A DNA stretch of 64,000 nt. Origin: an uncultured Lachnospiraceae bacterium. Lineage in GTDB: Bacteria; Bacillota; Clostridia; Lachnospirales; Lachnospiraceae. Location: NCBI GenBank assembly GCA_902800325.1, contig CADCDW010000001.1:16312-80311 (forward strand), in the 5' to 3' direction. Positions 18,820 through 26,581 of the stretch are shown here, piece by piece (position 1 is the first letter of the stretch; each line of letters begins with the position of its first letter). Below the pieces are notes generated by a model. The model saw only the letters and a list, made by a program, of their open reading frames with translations, did not search any database and was not told the DNA's origin. Both the position numbers and the translations under genes were made by a program.

Positions 18820-19633
18820 AGTTATTCTTATATATATTTGAATAAAACACCTTCAAATCATCTAGTCTTACTAAGGCAAGCTTTGAATTTGGCGCTCTCC
18901 AACAGCAGCCACAGTCTATATTTACCGTAATAGCATCATCTTGCTTATTAACCTTAACGTTGCCTTCATAATTGTAATGGTAGGTTGTAGTTGGTGTATG
19001 CCCATATAATACTACTTTTCCCGGAATTCCGGGCTCTCCTTCTACAAATGCCCTTGACCAAATCATGTCATATTCGGAGCACTCATCTACAGGTTCAGAA
19101 ATATATGCATGAACAAGATAAAAAATCTTCCCGGCATATTCCAAAATGAAATAATACGGAAGCTTCTCAAAAAATATCTTCATCTTTTCCAAGTAAGCAT
19201 CATCTCTACCATTTTCAAGTAGTTGTTCTATAGTTCCATATTTATCATATGACTTATCCATCTTGTTTTCTAGAAAATTATAATACTCCAATAATATTTC
19301 CTTTTCTTTTCCGGGTATGTCCGATGTTAAAACCCATGATATGTCAAACTCCTCTATCTTTCTCTTCTTCATAATCTTTTCTGATAACTTCTTACAAGAA
19401 TTAAAGTTGACAAAATCACAAAACATCGACTCATGATTTCCCATGCACATAAATACATTTTTATTGTATCTTTCATATACCCATTCAAATACCTCTTCTG
19501 AACCCGGCCCTCTATCAATTATATCTCCTAATACATATAAATTATCCTTTTTATCATCAAATCCAACTCTGTTCAATAACTGCATAAATTCTCTATAGCA
19601 TCCATGAATATCCGCAATAACATAAGTACTCAT
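18800..19633 (-). CDS. PPP-family metallophosphoesterase (Ser/Thr phosphatase-like)
   Basis: A 277-residue cytoplasmic enzyme with the calcineurin-like metal motifs in order: VIADIHGCYREF (GDxHG-type), VLGDIIDRGPGSEE (GDxxDRG) and CMGNHESMFCDF (GNHE). Later come LVHAY and VVLYGHTPTTTYHYN. This arrangement is typical of bacterial PPP phosphatases and of symmetrical Ap4A hydrolases. Given two Ser/Thr kinases upstream and a PP2C, a phosphoprotein phosphatase role is possible, but Ap4A hydrolysis cannot be excluded. It lies 33 bases downstream of the zinc-ribbon TPR gene and ends in a terminator. Confidence 0.88.
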   Translation of the reverse strand: MSTYVIADIHGCYREFMQLLNRVGFDDKKDNLYVLGDIIDRGPGSEEVFEWVYERYNKNVFMCMGNHESMFCDFVNFNSCKKLSEKIMKKRKIEEFDISWVLTSDIPGKEKEILLEYYNFLENKMDKSYDKYGTIEQLLENGRDDAYLEKMKIFFEKLPYYFILEYAGKIFYLVHAYISEPVDECSEYDMIWSRAFVEGEPGIPGKVVLYGHTPTTTYHYNYEGNVKVNKQDDAITVNIDCGCCWRAPNSKLALVRLDDLKVFYSNIYKNNYVTNVL

Positions 19634-19666
19634 TTTTTACTCCTTGATACTTTTTTATTAAACACT

Positions 19667-21310
19667 CTAATATGTAGTTATCCTATTAATCTCTTCTATA
19701 TTACCGTTTCTTAAACTAAATACTTCCCATTCAGTACCAGTACCTGAAGGGACTTTGAAAATACGTGGTTCTGACTCACCAGGCATATATACTTTAACTG
19801 TAGCTCCTGAATTTGCCAATTCATTACTTGATGAATAACCCAAATTAGTATAATCTTCTACATAGTATGTATATTCCCCTGCGGTTACATTATCTATAGT
19901 AATAGTTTCAGGTCCATATCCATTTCTATCATCTACATCTAAACCTGCTACACCACTGATAGACATATTTCTAAAATCTACTTCTCCTCGGCTTGTCCTT
20001 AAATGAGCATCCAAATCGGTAGGATAAGCTCCCCATTCCAATACTATTCTTACTTCCCCGCTATTAAGGGTACTACTCATAGTTAAATTCTGGGCTGTAA
20101 GAGTCATTCCTTTAACAACATTAACTTCAAAAAATTCTGTTGTAAAGCCATCAGCTTCAGCACATATAGTATATCTTCCTTCATTTAATTCCAATATATA
20201 ATTTCCTTGCATATCTGACTTTATTTTCTCTATAACCTCTCCATACTGATTATTTGCTCCTTCTCTGACAGTCAAACTTACCTCAGGGATACCATATCCT
20301 GTTACAGCATCAATAATCTTACCTGAAGCTACTCCATCAAAAGTTGCCTCAAGATTATTTTCACCTGCACCATTTTCAACTATCATATTCCATGTATTAT
20401 CCGAAGTTATATTTCCACCCGCATCACATCCAAGTTGTATTTTGCATGCCATATAATTAGCTTCTATGTAATATCCATTTGAATTACTTAAAACTTCAAG
20501 GTTTGCATTAAACATATCACATAAATCCTCGTACGTAATATTTGAATCAAACTCTTCAAATAATACACCAAAATTATCTACAACAATATAAGAAGGCTTA
20601 GTATTCCCTATCGGAATACCTGTACTGGAATCAAAAGTATTACTCTGATTATTAGCATAGAAAATCTTTATACCAGGATTAGTATAAGAAATGCTTATCA
20701 GATCATTTCCGTTTTCCCTATTAATAGTTCCCGGACCATACATTGACTCGTAATCCTGATATCCATAATCAGCTATTAATTCTAAAAGGTCATTATCTAA
20801 ATATACTTCCGAATTTTTCTCTATTGCATCATCATCTGTAACAGTAACTGCTTCTACTCCTTCTAAATTACCAAAAGCCAGATAATTTCGGAGAACAAGG
20901 TTAATTCTTTTACCCTTAGTTTTCTGATAACCTTTAGTCAATATCTCGTCAACCTTTTCCATATTTCCCATCTCATAATAAGCTGTTGCTAACTGAATAT
21001 ATGCATCTTCATCTTCATCATCTATCTTAATAGCTTCATTATATGCCTCGATTGCAAGCTCATAATTACCTTCTCTTATATATTTTTCTGCAGCAACTAT
21101 TTTTTTATCATATTTTTTTTGATTTTTAGAGTTGTTTATTGCCATAACACCAATAACAAGACAAATTGACGCCAAAACAGAACCAATTATAATCGAAATA
21201 AGCACAATAGGAACCTTTTTCTTCTGTTTTATTTCTAATAAAGGCATACCGCATTCTGAACATATAATTGAATCTTCAGTATTATAAGCATTGCAATGTG
21301 GACAAAACAT
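19667..21310 (-). CDS. Zinc-ribbon, single-pass membrane protein with TPR and beta-sandwich domains
   Basis: A 547-residue protein of unknown role. Residues 1-25 are a zinc ribbon (MFCPHCN and CSECGMPL, two CxxC pairs). Residues about 33-56 are a transmembrane helix, followed by TPR-like helices (YIREGNYELAIEAYNEAIK, about 70-135) and then an unassigned middle. Next is a carboxypeptidase-regulatory-like Ig domain (ASGKIIDAVTGYGIPEVSL, about 325-405). The last is a YfaP/DUF2135-type domain (VRIVLEWGAYPTDLDAHL, about 415-535). The topology suggests an internal zinc ribbon and an external remainder. It is only 3 bases from the DUF4176 gene, so it is in the T7SS transcript. Possibly an envelope scaffold. 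Confidence 0.82.
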   Translation of the reverse strand: MFCPHCNAYNTEDSIICSECGMPLLEIKQKKKVPIVLISIIIGSVLASICLVIGVMAINNSKNQKKYDKKIVAAEKYIREGNYELAIEAYNEAIKIDDEDEDAYIQLATAYYEMGNMEKVDEILTKGYQKTKGKRINLVLRNYLAFGNLEGVEAVTVTDDDAIEKNSEVYLDNDLLELIADYGYQDYESMYGPGTINRENGNDLISISYTNPGIKIFYANNQSNTFDSSTGIPIGNTKPSYIVVDNFGVLFEEFDSNITYEDLCDMFNANLEVLSNSNGYYIEANYMACKIQLGCDAGGNITSDNTWNMIVENGAGENNLEATFDGVASGKIIDAVTGYGIPEVSLTVREGANNQYGEVIEKIKSDMQGNYILELNEGRYTICAEADGFTTEFFEVNVVKGMTLTAQNLTMSSTLNSGEVRIVLEWGAYPTDLDAHLRTSRGEVDFRNMSISGVAGLDVDDRNGYGPETITIDNVTAGEYTYYVEDYTNLGYSSSNELANSGATVKVYMPGESEPRIFKVPSGTGTEWEVFSLRNGNIEEINRITTY

Positions 21311-21313
21311 AGT

Positions 21314-21613
21314 TTATTCCTCCGAGTCTTTTCTTAATTCTTCAAGCAACATATCATATTTTGTTTTCATAGCCATCTGTTCCTCGTCTTGATAGCCAAG
21401 AACATATACATTTTCAATCTGATCACCATTGAAAAGATATCCCTCACTAGGTCCTTGGTATCCTTCAGGAAAAGGACATCCAACATAATCCCAAATTCTT
21501 GGTTTTTCCTCTCCTGCAACTGCCTGAAACTGACAAATTCCAATTATCATAACTTTCTTTTCTCCACCTTTTAAAGTTACAACTGAACCAATAGGTAAAA
21601 CTCCATTAAACAT
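21314..21613 (-). CDS. DUF4176-like protein
   Basis: A 99-residue protein matching the DUF4176 pattern: an N-terminal LPIGSVVTLKGGEKKVMIIG, then WDYVGCPFPEGYQG and FNGDQIENVYVLGYQDEEQ. This small family occurs repeatedly beside Firmicute type VII secretion and LXG-toxin loci. Its biochemical role is unknown. It sits between a possible cargo protein and the zinc-ribbon TPR protein in a tightly spaced minus-strand run. Recognition is from memory of the family pattern. Confidence 0.8.
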   Translation of the reverse strand: MFNGVLPIGSVVTLKGGEKKVMIIGICQFQAVAGEEKPRIWDYVGCPFPEGYQGPSEGYLFNGDQIENVYVLGYQDEEQMAMKTKYDMLLEELRKDSEE

Positions 21614-21668
21614 ATGATTATCCTCCTAATTCTTTTTTATGTATTATACTAAATAAGTTGTTTCTAAT

Positions 21669-22745
21669 CTACCAATTAAATATCTTTTTAAATCCGTTTG
21701 TTATATTTTTTGTAATTCCGGTAGAAAAATCTTTTATAGCACCTATCTTAGGCAAGCTAACTTCAAAACCTATACTTGCACCTATCCCAAGTGACGCACC
21801 AATATCTACCTTAAGTTTTCCATCTCCTATATCTACGTTTGCATGTGCACCTACTCCAACATTTAAAGAACCTTTGACTGTCGCCTCAGCACCAAGAACT
21901 GTTACACTTCCTTTTGCATTTGCTTCAAGAGCTATTGCTTCAGCTTTTGCACTAATATGTGCATTTGGATTAAGATTACCATTTTTGTCAAAAAGACCTG
22001 TACTTACTCCTACTTCTGCTCCGACCTTACCTACAGTAACATCGCCTGCAACATTAGCACCTAAATTTTCATTTCCGATTCCAGCTCTTCCTGCTGCCGT
22101 GAATAACGTAGCCGATGCACCTGCAGTAGCAGCAAATTGAGGGTCAAAAACAAGATTACCATTTTCATCTCTTCTAAAGACAGTGGCACTATAACCAGCA
22201 TGTGCTTCGGCTTCACCAAGTTTAAACTCCCCACTTGCATATGAGTATTCGCCACTATACTCAGCCTTTCCACTTTTAAAAGTATAATTAGCACTCCAAT
22301 TTCCTGAAGCACTTGTTTTATCAACTATACGCTGATTAATGTCATCATATGAAGATTTCATCTTTTTAACAAATTCGAACAAACCTATTGACGGATTAAT
22401 ATTTCCGTTATTGCCCAATGAAGCATTAATATTACCAACAATCTTCCTTATAATATCTGAGAATCCCATCATTTTGCCATATGCTGAAAGTTCAGCATTT
22501 GTAGTTTCAACTACTACAGCTGTTCCATAGGAATATAATCTACCAACATTAACGTTCTCCGCAGCAATCTTCTTAGATAAATTAGCTATTCTTCGCTTTA
22601 TAGCTTTTGCCGTAGGACTATTGTCATTAGAAAGAAGCCCTCTTGTTCCTGTAGTGGCAGCTGTAATAAGTAAGCTTCCCGACAAAAACATCAGCTCGCG
22701 GTTGCTGCTTTGCATTTGTTCTTTATCTAACTCATAAGCACTCAT
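21669..22745 (-). CDS. Ala/Gly-rich beta-repeat protein, candidate T7SS cargo or accessory protein
   Basis: About 358 residues, no signal peptide. Residues 1-125 are helical (KEQMQSSNRELMFLSGSLL). Residues about 135-340 are built of alternating short beta-like repeats rich in Gly, Ala and Val (GAEVGVSTGLFDKNGNLNPN, LEANAKGSVTVLGAEATVKG), like the glycine/alanine repeat modules of polymorphic-toxin bodies. The end is amphipathic (GITKNITNGFKKIFNW). ATG at 22745 is chosen because AAAGGAG lies 7 bases upstream; the in-frame GTG further out has none. It lies between WXG100 genes and DUF4176, so secretion through the type VII system is an inference. No toxin domain is recognised. Confidence 0.75.
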   Translation of the reverse strand: MSAYELDKEQMQSSNRELMFLSGSLLITAATTGTRGLLSNDNSPTAKAIKRRIANLSKKIAAENVNVGRLYSYGTAVVVETTNAELSAYGKMMGFSDIIRKIVGNINASLGNNGNINPSIGLFEFVKKMKSSYDDINQRIVDKTSASGNWSANYTFKSGKAEYSGEYSYASGEFKLGEAEAHAGYSATVFRRDENGNLVFDPQFAATAGASATLFTAAGRAGIGNENLGANVAGDVTVGKVGAEVGVSTGLFDKNGNLNPNAHISAKAEAIALEANAKGSVTVLGAEATVKGSLNVGVGAHANVDIGDGKLKVDIGASLGIGASIGFEVSLPKIGAIKDFSTGITKNITNGFKKIFNW

Positions 22746-22781
22746 CTTTTCACTCCTTTCCACAATCTATAATAAAGGTAT

Positions 22782-23324
22782 CTAACCATTGTTTTCCAAA
22801 TTCAAACCACCTATCATCTTCCGTATTTTGTTTATCTCTTCCATAGAGACAATCGTTGTAACACCCACTGACAAAACACTTCGTGCCAGCCATTCCTCTG
22901 TCGTAGAAAAATTCATAACATTTATCAAGTCATTCATCTCAATCCTTTTAGAAGTAAAATTATGACCCAAACTGCTGATGCTACCTATAGCCTTTATGCT
23001 GTCAGCAAATACGTTATTTTTAGGTAATTTTTCTTTTTTTACCGTACCTAATGATTCAACTATCCTTATATTTTCTTCTTCAGCATTACAATAGACGGTT
23101 TTTATTTTTTTTGCTTTTTCTTTTAAAACACGTAAGTTTTCATTGACTTGATTTATGTGTTTAATTAATATTTTCATAGGTTCTTCGAACCTATTAGTTT
23201 CACAACTTAAATGAGTTTTACACATGGATATTTTATCTTTTTGCGCATCTATAATTATCTCCAAATTATGAATTTCATCAATAATTTCATCAAATCCATC
23301 CCTATCAAATCTTATCTCATCCAT
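22782..23324 (-). CDS. Unknown helical protein in the WXG100 cluster
   Basis: About 180 residues, mostly alpha-helical: a coiled-coil N-terminus (IDEIHNLEIIIDAQKDKISM, then HINQVNENLRVLKEKAKKIK) and a less regular C-terminus. The length and heptad-rich start resemble LXG-type or WXG partner helices, but no LXG or WXG motif is visible. Start chosen at 23324, where GGTGA is correctly spaced; the ATG at 23336 abuts a strong hairpin and lacks a ribosome site. It is directly downstream of the WXG100 genes, separated by that hairpin. Confidence 0.7.
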   Translation of the reverse strand: MDEIRFDRDGFDEIIDEIHNLEIIIDAQKDKISMCKTHLSCETNRFEEPMKILIKHINQVNENLRVLKEKAKKIKTVYCNAEEENIRIVESLGTVKKEKLPKNNVFADSIKAIGSISSLGHNFTSKRIEMNDLINVMNFSTTEEWLARSVLSVGVTTIVSMEEINKIRKMIGGLNLENNG

Positions 23325-23337
23325 ATCATCACCCATT

Positions 23338-23368
23338 TATGGTATGTGGCTATATGCCACATACCATA
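23338..23368 (-). terminator. Intercistronic hairpin after the WXG100 genes
   Basis: Perfect 13-bp stem (TATGGTATGTGGC with GCCACATACCATA) and a 5-base loop, between the last WXG100 stop and the next gene. No T-run follows, so it may stabilise upstream mRNA or partly attenuate rather than terminate. Confidence 0.7.
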
Positions 23369-23382
23369 CAATACTATTTACT

Positions 23383-23700
23383 CTAAAAAATATCCTGTGT
23401 AGTGAGTGCGTCCACAGTTCTTGCCTGTGTTGACTCCATCTCTTCATACTTCTGAGCAGCTTCATTAAGATTATTAACATGCTGTAATAGAGCGTCTAAA
23501 GAATCCTGTATTTCTTTATGTAACTGACTGTACTTCTGAACATATGCCTTACCAGATTCACTATTCCATGCTTCGTTTAATTCATTAACTTTTGCGTTCA
23601 TTTCCTGCATATATGATTCCATCATCTGTTTCTGACTATTTATTTCCCTTGCTTTTGCCCTTACCTGTTCCGGTTCTACTTTTAATATTAAATCTGCCAT
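23383..23700 (-). CDS. WXG100-family secreted protein (fifth of five)
   Basis: About 105 residues forming a helical hairpin typical of ESAT-6/EsxA proteins. The turn is NEAWNSESGKAY, a WxS variant of WXG; the long C-terminus ends EESTQ-type, with QARTVDALTTQDIF shared in style with the protein at 24369 (VENLSTKDIF). The start MADLIL is preferred over the upstream in-frame GTG because AAAGGGTG lies correctly before it. Members dimerise and are exported through EssC. It is followed by a stable hairpin, which may raise its mRNA level. Confidence 0.88.
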   Translation of the reverse strand: MADLILKVEPEQVRAKAREINSQKQMMESYMQEMNAKVNELNEAWNSESGKAYVQKYSQLHKEIQDSLDALLQHVNNLNEAAQKYEEMESTQARTVDALTTQDIF

Positions 23701-23731
23701 TTTTTTCACCCTTTAACCTTTCTTAATATGA

Positions 23732-24025
23732 TTATCTTCTGGAAACTATTCCTTTAACTTCATCTTCACTCTGAATATACTTATTCGCTGCCGTCTTGAT
23801 AGCTGTTGCATATTCCTGCATAACCTGCGAAAGTGACTTAAACTTTGTTGAATCCTCCTGAAACATCTGGTTAAAAGTATCATTTGCTGTGCCATCCCAC
23901 ATAGCATCCATTTCATCATTGAGTCTGTAAATTGCTGTAACTGAGTTGTTCCACTCATCAATCTTATCCTCAATTCCCTCTGCCAGACTTATCATTGTTT
24001 GTGGTGTTACTGTAATTTGTGACAT
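23732..24025 (-). CDS. WXG100-family secreted protein (fourth of five)
   Basis: A 97-residue helical hairpin with ITVTPQTMISLAEGIEDKI in helix 1, the turn MDAMWDGTANDTFNQMF (WDG, a close WXG form) and a second helix ending AANKYIQSEDEVKGIVSRR. Of the five it is the closest to classical EsxA, including the conserved start-of-helix ITVTP. Expected as a homo- or heterodimer substrate of the type VII system. Spaced 39 and 31 bases from its neighbours in the WXG array. Confidence 0.92.
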   Translation of the reverse strand: MSQITVTPQTMISLAEGIEDKIDEWNNSVTAIYRLNDEMDAMWDGTANDTFNQMFQEDSTKFKSLSQVMQEYATAIKTAANKYIQSEDEVKGIVSRR

Positions 24026-24064
24026 AATAATCTCTCCTTTTATTTGTATTTTTTTGTTACTTAA

Positions 24065-24355
24065 CTAACTCTTGAACATCTGTGAATTTTCTTTTTCAAT
24101 TCTCTTGATCTCTTCAACATACTTCTTAATAATTCTTGCAATTTCTTCAGCCTCATCTGAGATTTTATTTATATTTCTTCTTACAATTTCAATCTCATCC
24201 GTGTAGACTCTGGTTGATTTACTCTTCCATGCTGCTTCTACATTTCCTTTAACATTTGATAATCTTTTTGAATCATCATTTAAATCAGAAGATGTATCTT
24301 GCAATTGGTTTGCCAATCTTAGCAAGCTTTCTGTATTAACATTAATCTGTGCCAT
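24065..24355 (-). CDS. WXG100-family secreted protein (third of five)
   Basis: A 96-residue helical hairpin starting AQINVNTESLLRLANQLQD with the turn VEAAWKSKSTRVYTDEI (WKS instead of WXG) and a charged second helix. The canonical Gly is replaced by Ser, as in several accessory Esx proteins that pair with a WXG partner. The ATG has a GGGAGAGATAGCTT-type leader, 13 bases after the upstream stop. Function is inferred from family and position. Confidence 0.88.
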   Translation of the reverse strand: MAQINVNTESLLRLANQLQDTSSDLNDDSKRLSNVKGNVEAAWKSKSTRVYTDEIEIVRRNINKISDEAEEIARIIKKYVEEIKRIEKENSQMFKS

Positions 24356-24368
24356 AAGCTATCTCTCC

Positions 24369-24689
24369 CTAAAAAATATCCTTGGTCGATAAATTTTCAA
24401 CCGTTTTCGTATTATCATTCTCCGTTCTCTCATATACTGCTATCGCCTGCTCTAAATCATTCCTGCAGCTTCCAATTTGATGTTCCATCTCAGTCACTTT
24501 ATTAATAAGCGATTTTTGATTGTTTTTAAAAACCTTAAAAGCTCTTCCATCCCAAAATTCACCCGCTTCTCCTGAAAGATTTCTTAGAGTTGTACCGATA
24601 TTGGCCATTGATCTTTGCATATTTCTTAAGAGAGTAACATTACTTTTTAGTATAGAGAGGTCAACATACAACGTTTTACTATCTGCCAA
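24369..24689 (-). CDS. WXG100-family secreted protein (second of five)
   Basis: A 106-residue helical hairpin. Helix 1 is LSILKSNVTLLRNMQRSMAN, the turn GEAGEFWDGRAFKVFKNNQ has a WDG, and helix 2 ends in an extended tail (ENDNTKTVENLSTKDIF). The tail matches that of the protein at 23383 (TVDALTTQDIF), so these two may be a pair or paralogues sharing an export signal. An AGGAGGTGT ribosome site precedes it. Confidence 0.9.
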   Translation of the reverse strand: MADSKTLYVDLSILKSNVTLLRNMQRSMANIGTTLRNLSGEAGEFWDGRAFKVFKNNQKSLINKVTEMEHQIGSCRNDLEQAIAVYERTENDNTKTVENLSTKDIF

Positions 24690-24701
24690 AAAAACACCTC
24701 C

Positions 24702-25022
24702 TTATATTGCTTTAATACTGGACGCCAAACCATTCACCTTACTTCCAAGTTTTTCTTCACATGGAATATAGCAATTGTTTACTACCTTTTCGAGTTTTTC
24801 AATCTCATTATTTATGCTGTCTATTATCTGTACCACCATATCCTCATCTAAATCAAGGTTGTTTTCATAAGCAGTACCTGCTAAGCTCATCCAAGCTTCA
24901 CTTACGCTTGATTTAAATCTACTTAATTGATTTCGATAATCTGTAAGATTACTTCTTTCTCTTTTCAGCTTATCTATGCAATATCTAAGTTGATCGACAT
25001 CCCACTTATATTTTTCAGCCAT
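24702..25022 (-). CDS. WXG100-like protein (first of five)
   Basis: A 106-residue helical hairpin with YKWDVDQLRYCIDKLKRERS in helix 1 and the turn SEAWMSLAGTAYENNLD (WMS variant). Two cysteines sit in helix 2 (NNCYIPCEEK), unusual for WXG100 proteins. It is the promoter-proximal gene of the WXG array, preceded by AAAGGAG and by a promoter with direct repeats. Family assignment rests on size, helicity, W-turn and position. Confidence 0.85.
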   Translation of the reverse strand: MAEKYKWDVDQLRYCIDKLKRERSNLTDYRNQLSRFKSSVSEAWMSLAGTAYENNLDLDEDMVVQIIDSINNEIEKLEKVVNNCYIPCEEKLGSKVNGLASSIKAI

Positions 25023-25036
25023 CTCTTTCTCCTTTC

Positions 25037-25077
25037 TAATACGTCATATGTGCCTTATGTGTACATAATACGTCATA
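25037..25077. repeat. Direct repeat and palindrome in the WXG100 leader
   Basis: The 12-base sequence TATGACGTATTA (minus strand) occurs twice, at 25037-25048 and 25066-25077, 29 bases apart. Between them is the inverted repeat TTATGT/ACATAA (25055-25068). The first-transcribed copy overlaps the -10. Candidate regulator site. Confidence 0.6.
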
Positions 25078-25105
25078 ATATATTTTTTTGTTAAAATCCT
25101 GACAA
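25077..25105 (-). promoter_or_regulatory. Promoter of the WXG100 array
   Basis: TTGTCA (25100-25105) and TATATT (25077-25082) lie 17 bases apart on the minus strand in the only sizeable gap (114 bases) within the T7SS run, between the YukD-like gene and the first WXG100 gene. It uses the same -35 hexamer as the 44.1-kb promoter. Confidence 0.6.
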
Positions 25106-25136
25106 AATGTCAAAAAAATGGAGTCAATTGCAAAAA

Positions 25137-25394
25137 TTATACCATCATAAGCATCTGTCCACTAACAATTCCTGACTGTTCTACCGTATATTCCTTATTT
25201 AATATTACCTTTCTATCGTCAAGGTACAGCATTATATCATCTACATTTCCGAAAAGTTCCTCAACATTTTCATAATCTTCGATATCCTCTGTTAACCTTT
25301 TAATCACATCTTTTATAAGCATAGATTTAGGAATCCAAAAATCATATTTTTTTATAGTAGCAGCACAAAACAATTCAATTAACACCCTGTTCAC
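25137..25394 (-). CDS. yukD: YukD/EsaB-like ubiquitin-fold protein
   Basis: An 85-residue protein with the size and pattern of YukD/EsaB, the small beta-grasp protein of Firmicute type VII systems: VLIELFCAATIKKYDFWIPK, then DVIKRLTEDIEDYENVEELF, and a last strand SGIVSGQMLMMV. It starts with GTG (GGTGA 6 bases upstream) and overlaps the preceding gene by 20 bases. The family is cytoplasmic and required for secretion or its regulation; it is not conjugated like ubiquitin. Assignment is by pattern and neighbourhood. Confidence 0.8.
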   Translation of the reverse strand: MNRVLIELFCAATIKKYDFWIPKSMLIKDVIKRLTEDIEDYENVEELFGNVDDIMLYLDDRKVILNKEYTVEQSGIVSGQMLMMV

Positions 25395-25863
25395 TCTTTA
25401 TCACCCTTTCACAATAAGCTTTCCAACTACATTCTAATGTCTCACCTGATGCACGATCATATACAAGTACTAATTCATCGTCCAAATATGATTCTTTATC
25501 ATCCATCAATGCATCTATAAATTTCTTATAAGGATATATATGCCATTTTCTCTTGTCACGCATGTCTCTCTTCATAATTAAAACCATATCTTTATCGAAA
25601 GTAATAATACTCCCACCATTTTTTCCAATAAGATAAACGTACGAATCCGACATTATATTGACTATATAATTCACTACAGGGTCTATAATATATCCCTGTT
25701 CTGCTTCTTTTACTATTCCCTTATTTTTTAAAGTTTCAAATGAAGTATTGAACTTCTCAAGATTAAAATTCGAATTAATATCCAATATGGAAAACTTCTC
25801 ATTACCCGTCAACCAACATAAAACACTCAATTCATCACTTGTTAACCTATAGCTTATCGCCAT
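25375..25863 (-). CDS. Unknown 162-residue T7SS-linked protein
   Basis: Not recognised. The N-terminus resembles a winged-helix (YRLTSDELSVLCWLTGNEKF, FETLKNKGIVKEAEQGYII), followed by a beta-rich half (YVYLIGKNGGSIITFDKD, RKWHIYPYKKFIDALMDD). No membrane segment. It lies one base after the LytTR gene stop boundary and overlaps yukD, so it is co-translated with the secretion genes. By analogy with EspG-like adaptors it might handle WXG substrates, but there is no motif evidence. Confidence 0.72.
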   Translation of the reverse strand: MAISYRLTSDELSVLCWLTGNEKFSILDINSNFNLEKFNTSFETLKNKGIVKEAEQGYIIDPVVNYIVNIMSDSYVYLIGKNGGSIITFDKDMVLIMKRDMRDKRKWHIYPYKKFIDALMDDKESYLDDELVLVYDRASGETLECSWKAYCERVIKSEQGVN

Positions 25864-25864
25864 A

Positions 25865-26581
25865 TCAGGTTGCCTCCTTATATGTTGTCATATATCCCAT
25901 AAATTCCGATTTATTACTTCTTGATAAATCAGCAACCAACTCATCCTCCAATGTTATTTCCATATTTTTGTAATCAACCGCTTTTACCTTGTCCATATTG
26001 ACAATATAGCTTTTATGGACTCTAAAAAAATACTTAGGCAGCTTTTGTACAAGATTATCCATGGAATCATAAAATTCAAATTCCTGGCTATCGGTATAAA
26101 GAATAATTTTCTTATTGGCTGCTTCAATCATTATTACGTTTTCACAATTAACATAATATTCCTTAGATTTAATCTTAAAAGCTATAATTTGATTATTACC
26201 GGAGCTCATAGTGGCAGTATCTATCTCGTCTAATATACGACGAACATGATATTCCGACGGAGGTCTAAACAGACATCCCACTGGTCTTATAACAGGATTT
26301 GTATATTTAATAACATCATCTACATCATTAGCCATAATTACAACATAATTATCTTTGTTTACAGCCCTGATACTGTCAATTAGCCTATCAATAGGTTCTC
26401 CACATTCAACAAAGCATGATAATAGTATATTTGTTTCACTTATATTTTCTTTTGCACTGTCAATATCAGAAAAACCATATACCTCAGCTTCATAATTTTT
26501 CTCAAACAAATAATTAAAGCAATTATCCCTAACATTGTTCATATTAACTTCATCCAAATCACATATAACAAAATCAGTCAT
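25865..26581 (-). CDS. LytTR-family regulator with degenerate receiver domain
   Basis: About 238 residues. The N-terminal 115 look like a response-regulator receiver (FVICDLDEVNMNNVRDNC), but the expected phospho-Asp position reads NILLSCFVEC and the conserved Lys region reads GCLFRPPS, so phosphorylation is unlikely. Residues about 135-230 are a LytTR DNA-binding domain (KSKEYYVNCENVIMIEAANK, LPKYFFRVHKSYIVNMDKV). The start at 26581 has GTGAGGA upstream and overlaps the essC stop by 8 bases. No sensor histidine kinase lies nearby. Probable targets are the WXG100 promoter or a distant gene. Confidence 0.87.
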   Translation of the reverse strand: MTDFVICDLDEVNMNNVRDNCFNYLFEKNYEAEVYGFSDIDSAKENISETNILLSCFVECGEPIDRLIDSIRAVNKDNYVVIMANDVDDVIKYTNPVIRPVGCLFRPPSEYHVRRILDEIDTATMSSGNNQIIAFKIKSKEYYVNCENVIMIEAANKKIILYTDSQEFEFYDSMDNLVQKLPKYFFRVHKSYIVNMDKVKAVDYKNMEITLEDELVADLSRSNKSEFMGYMTTYKEAT

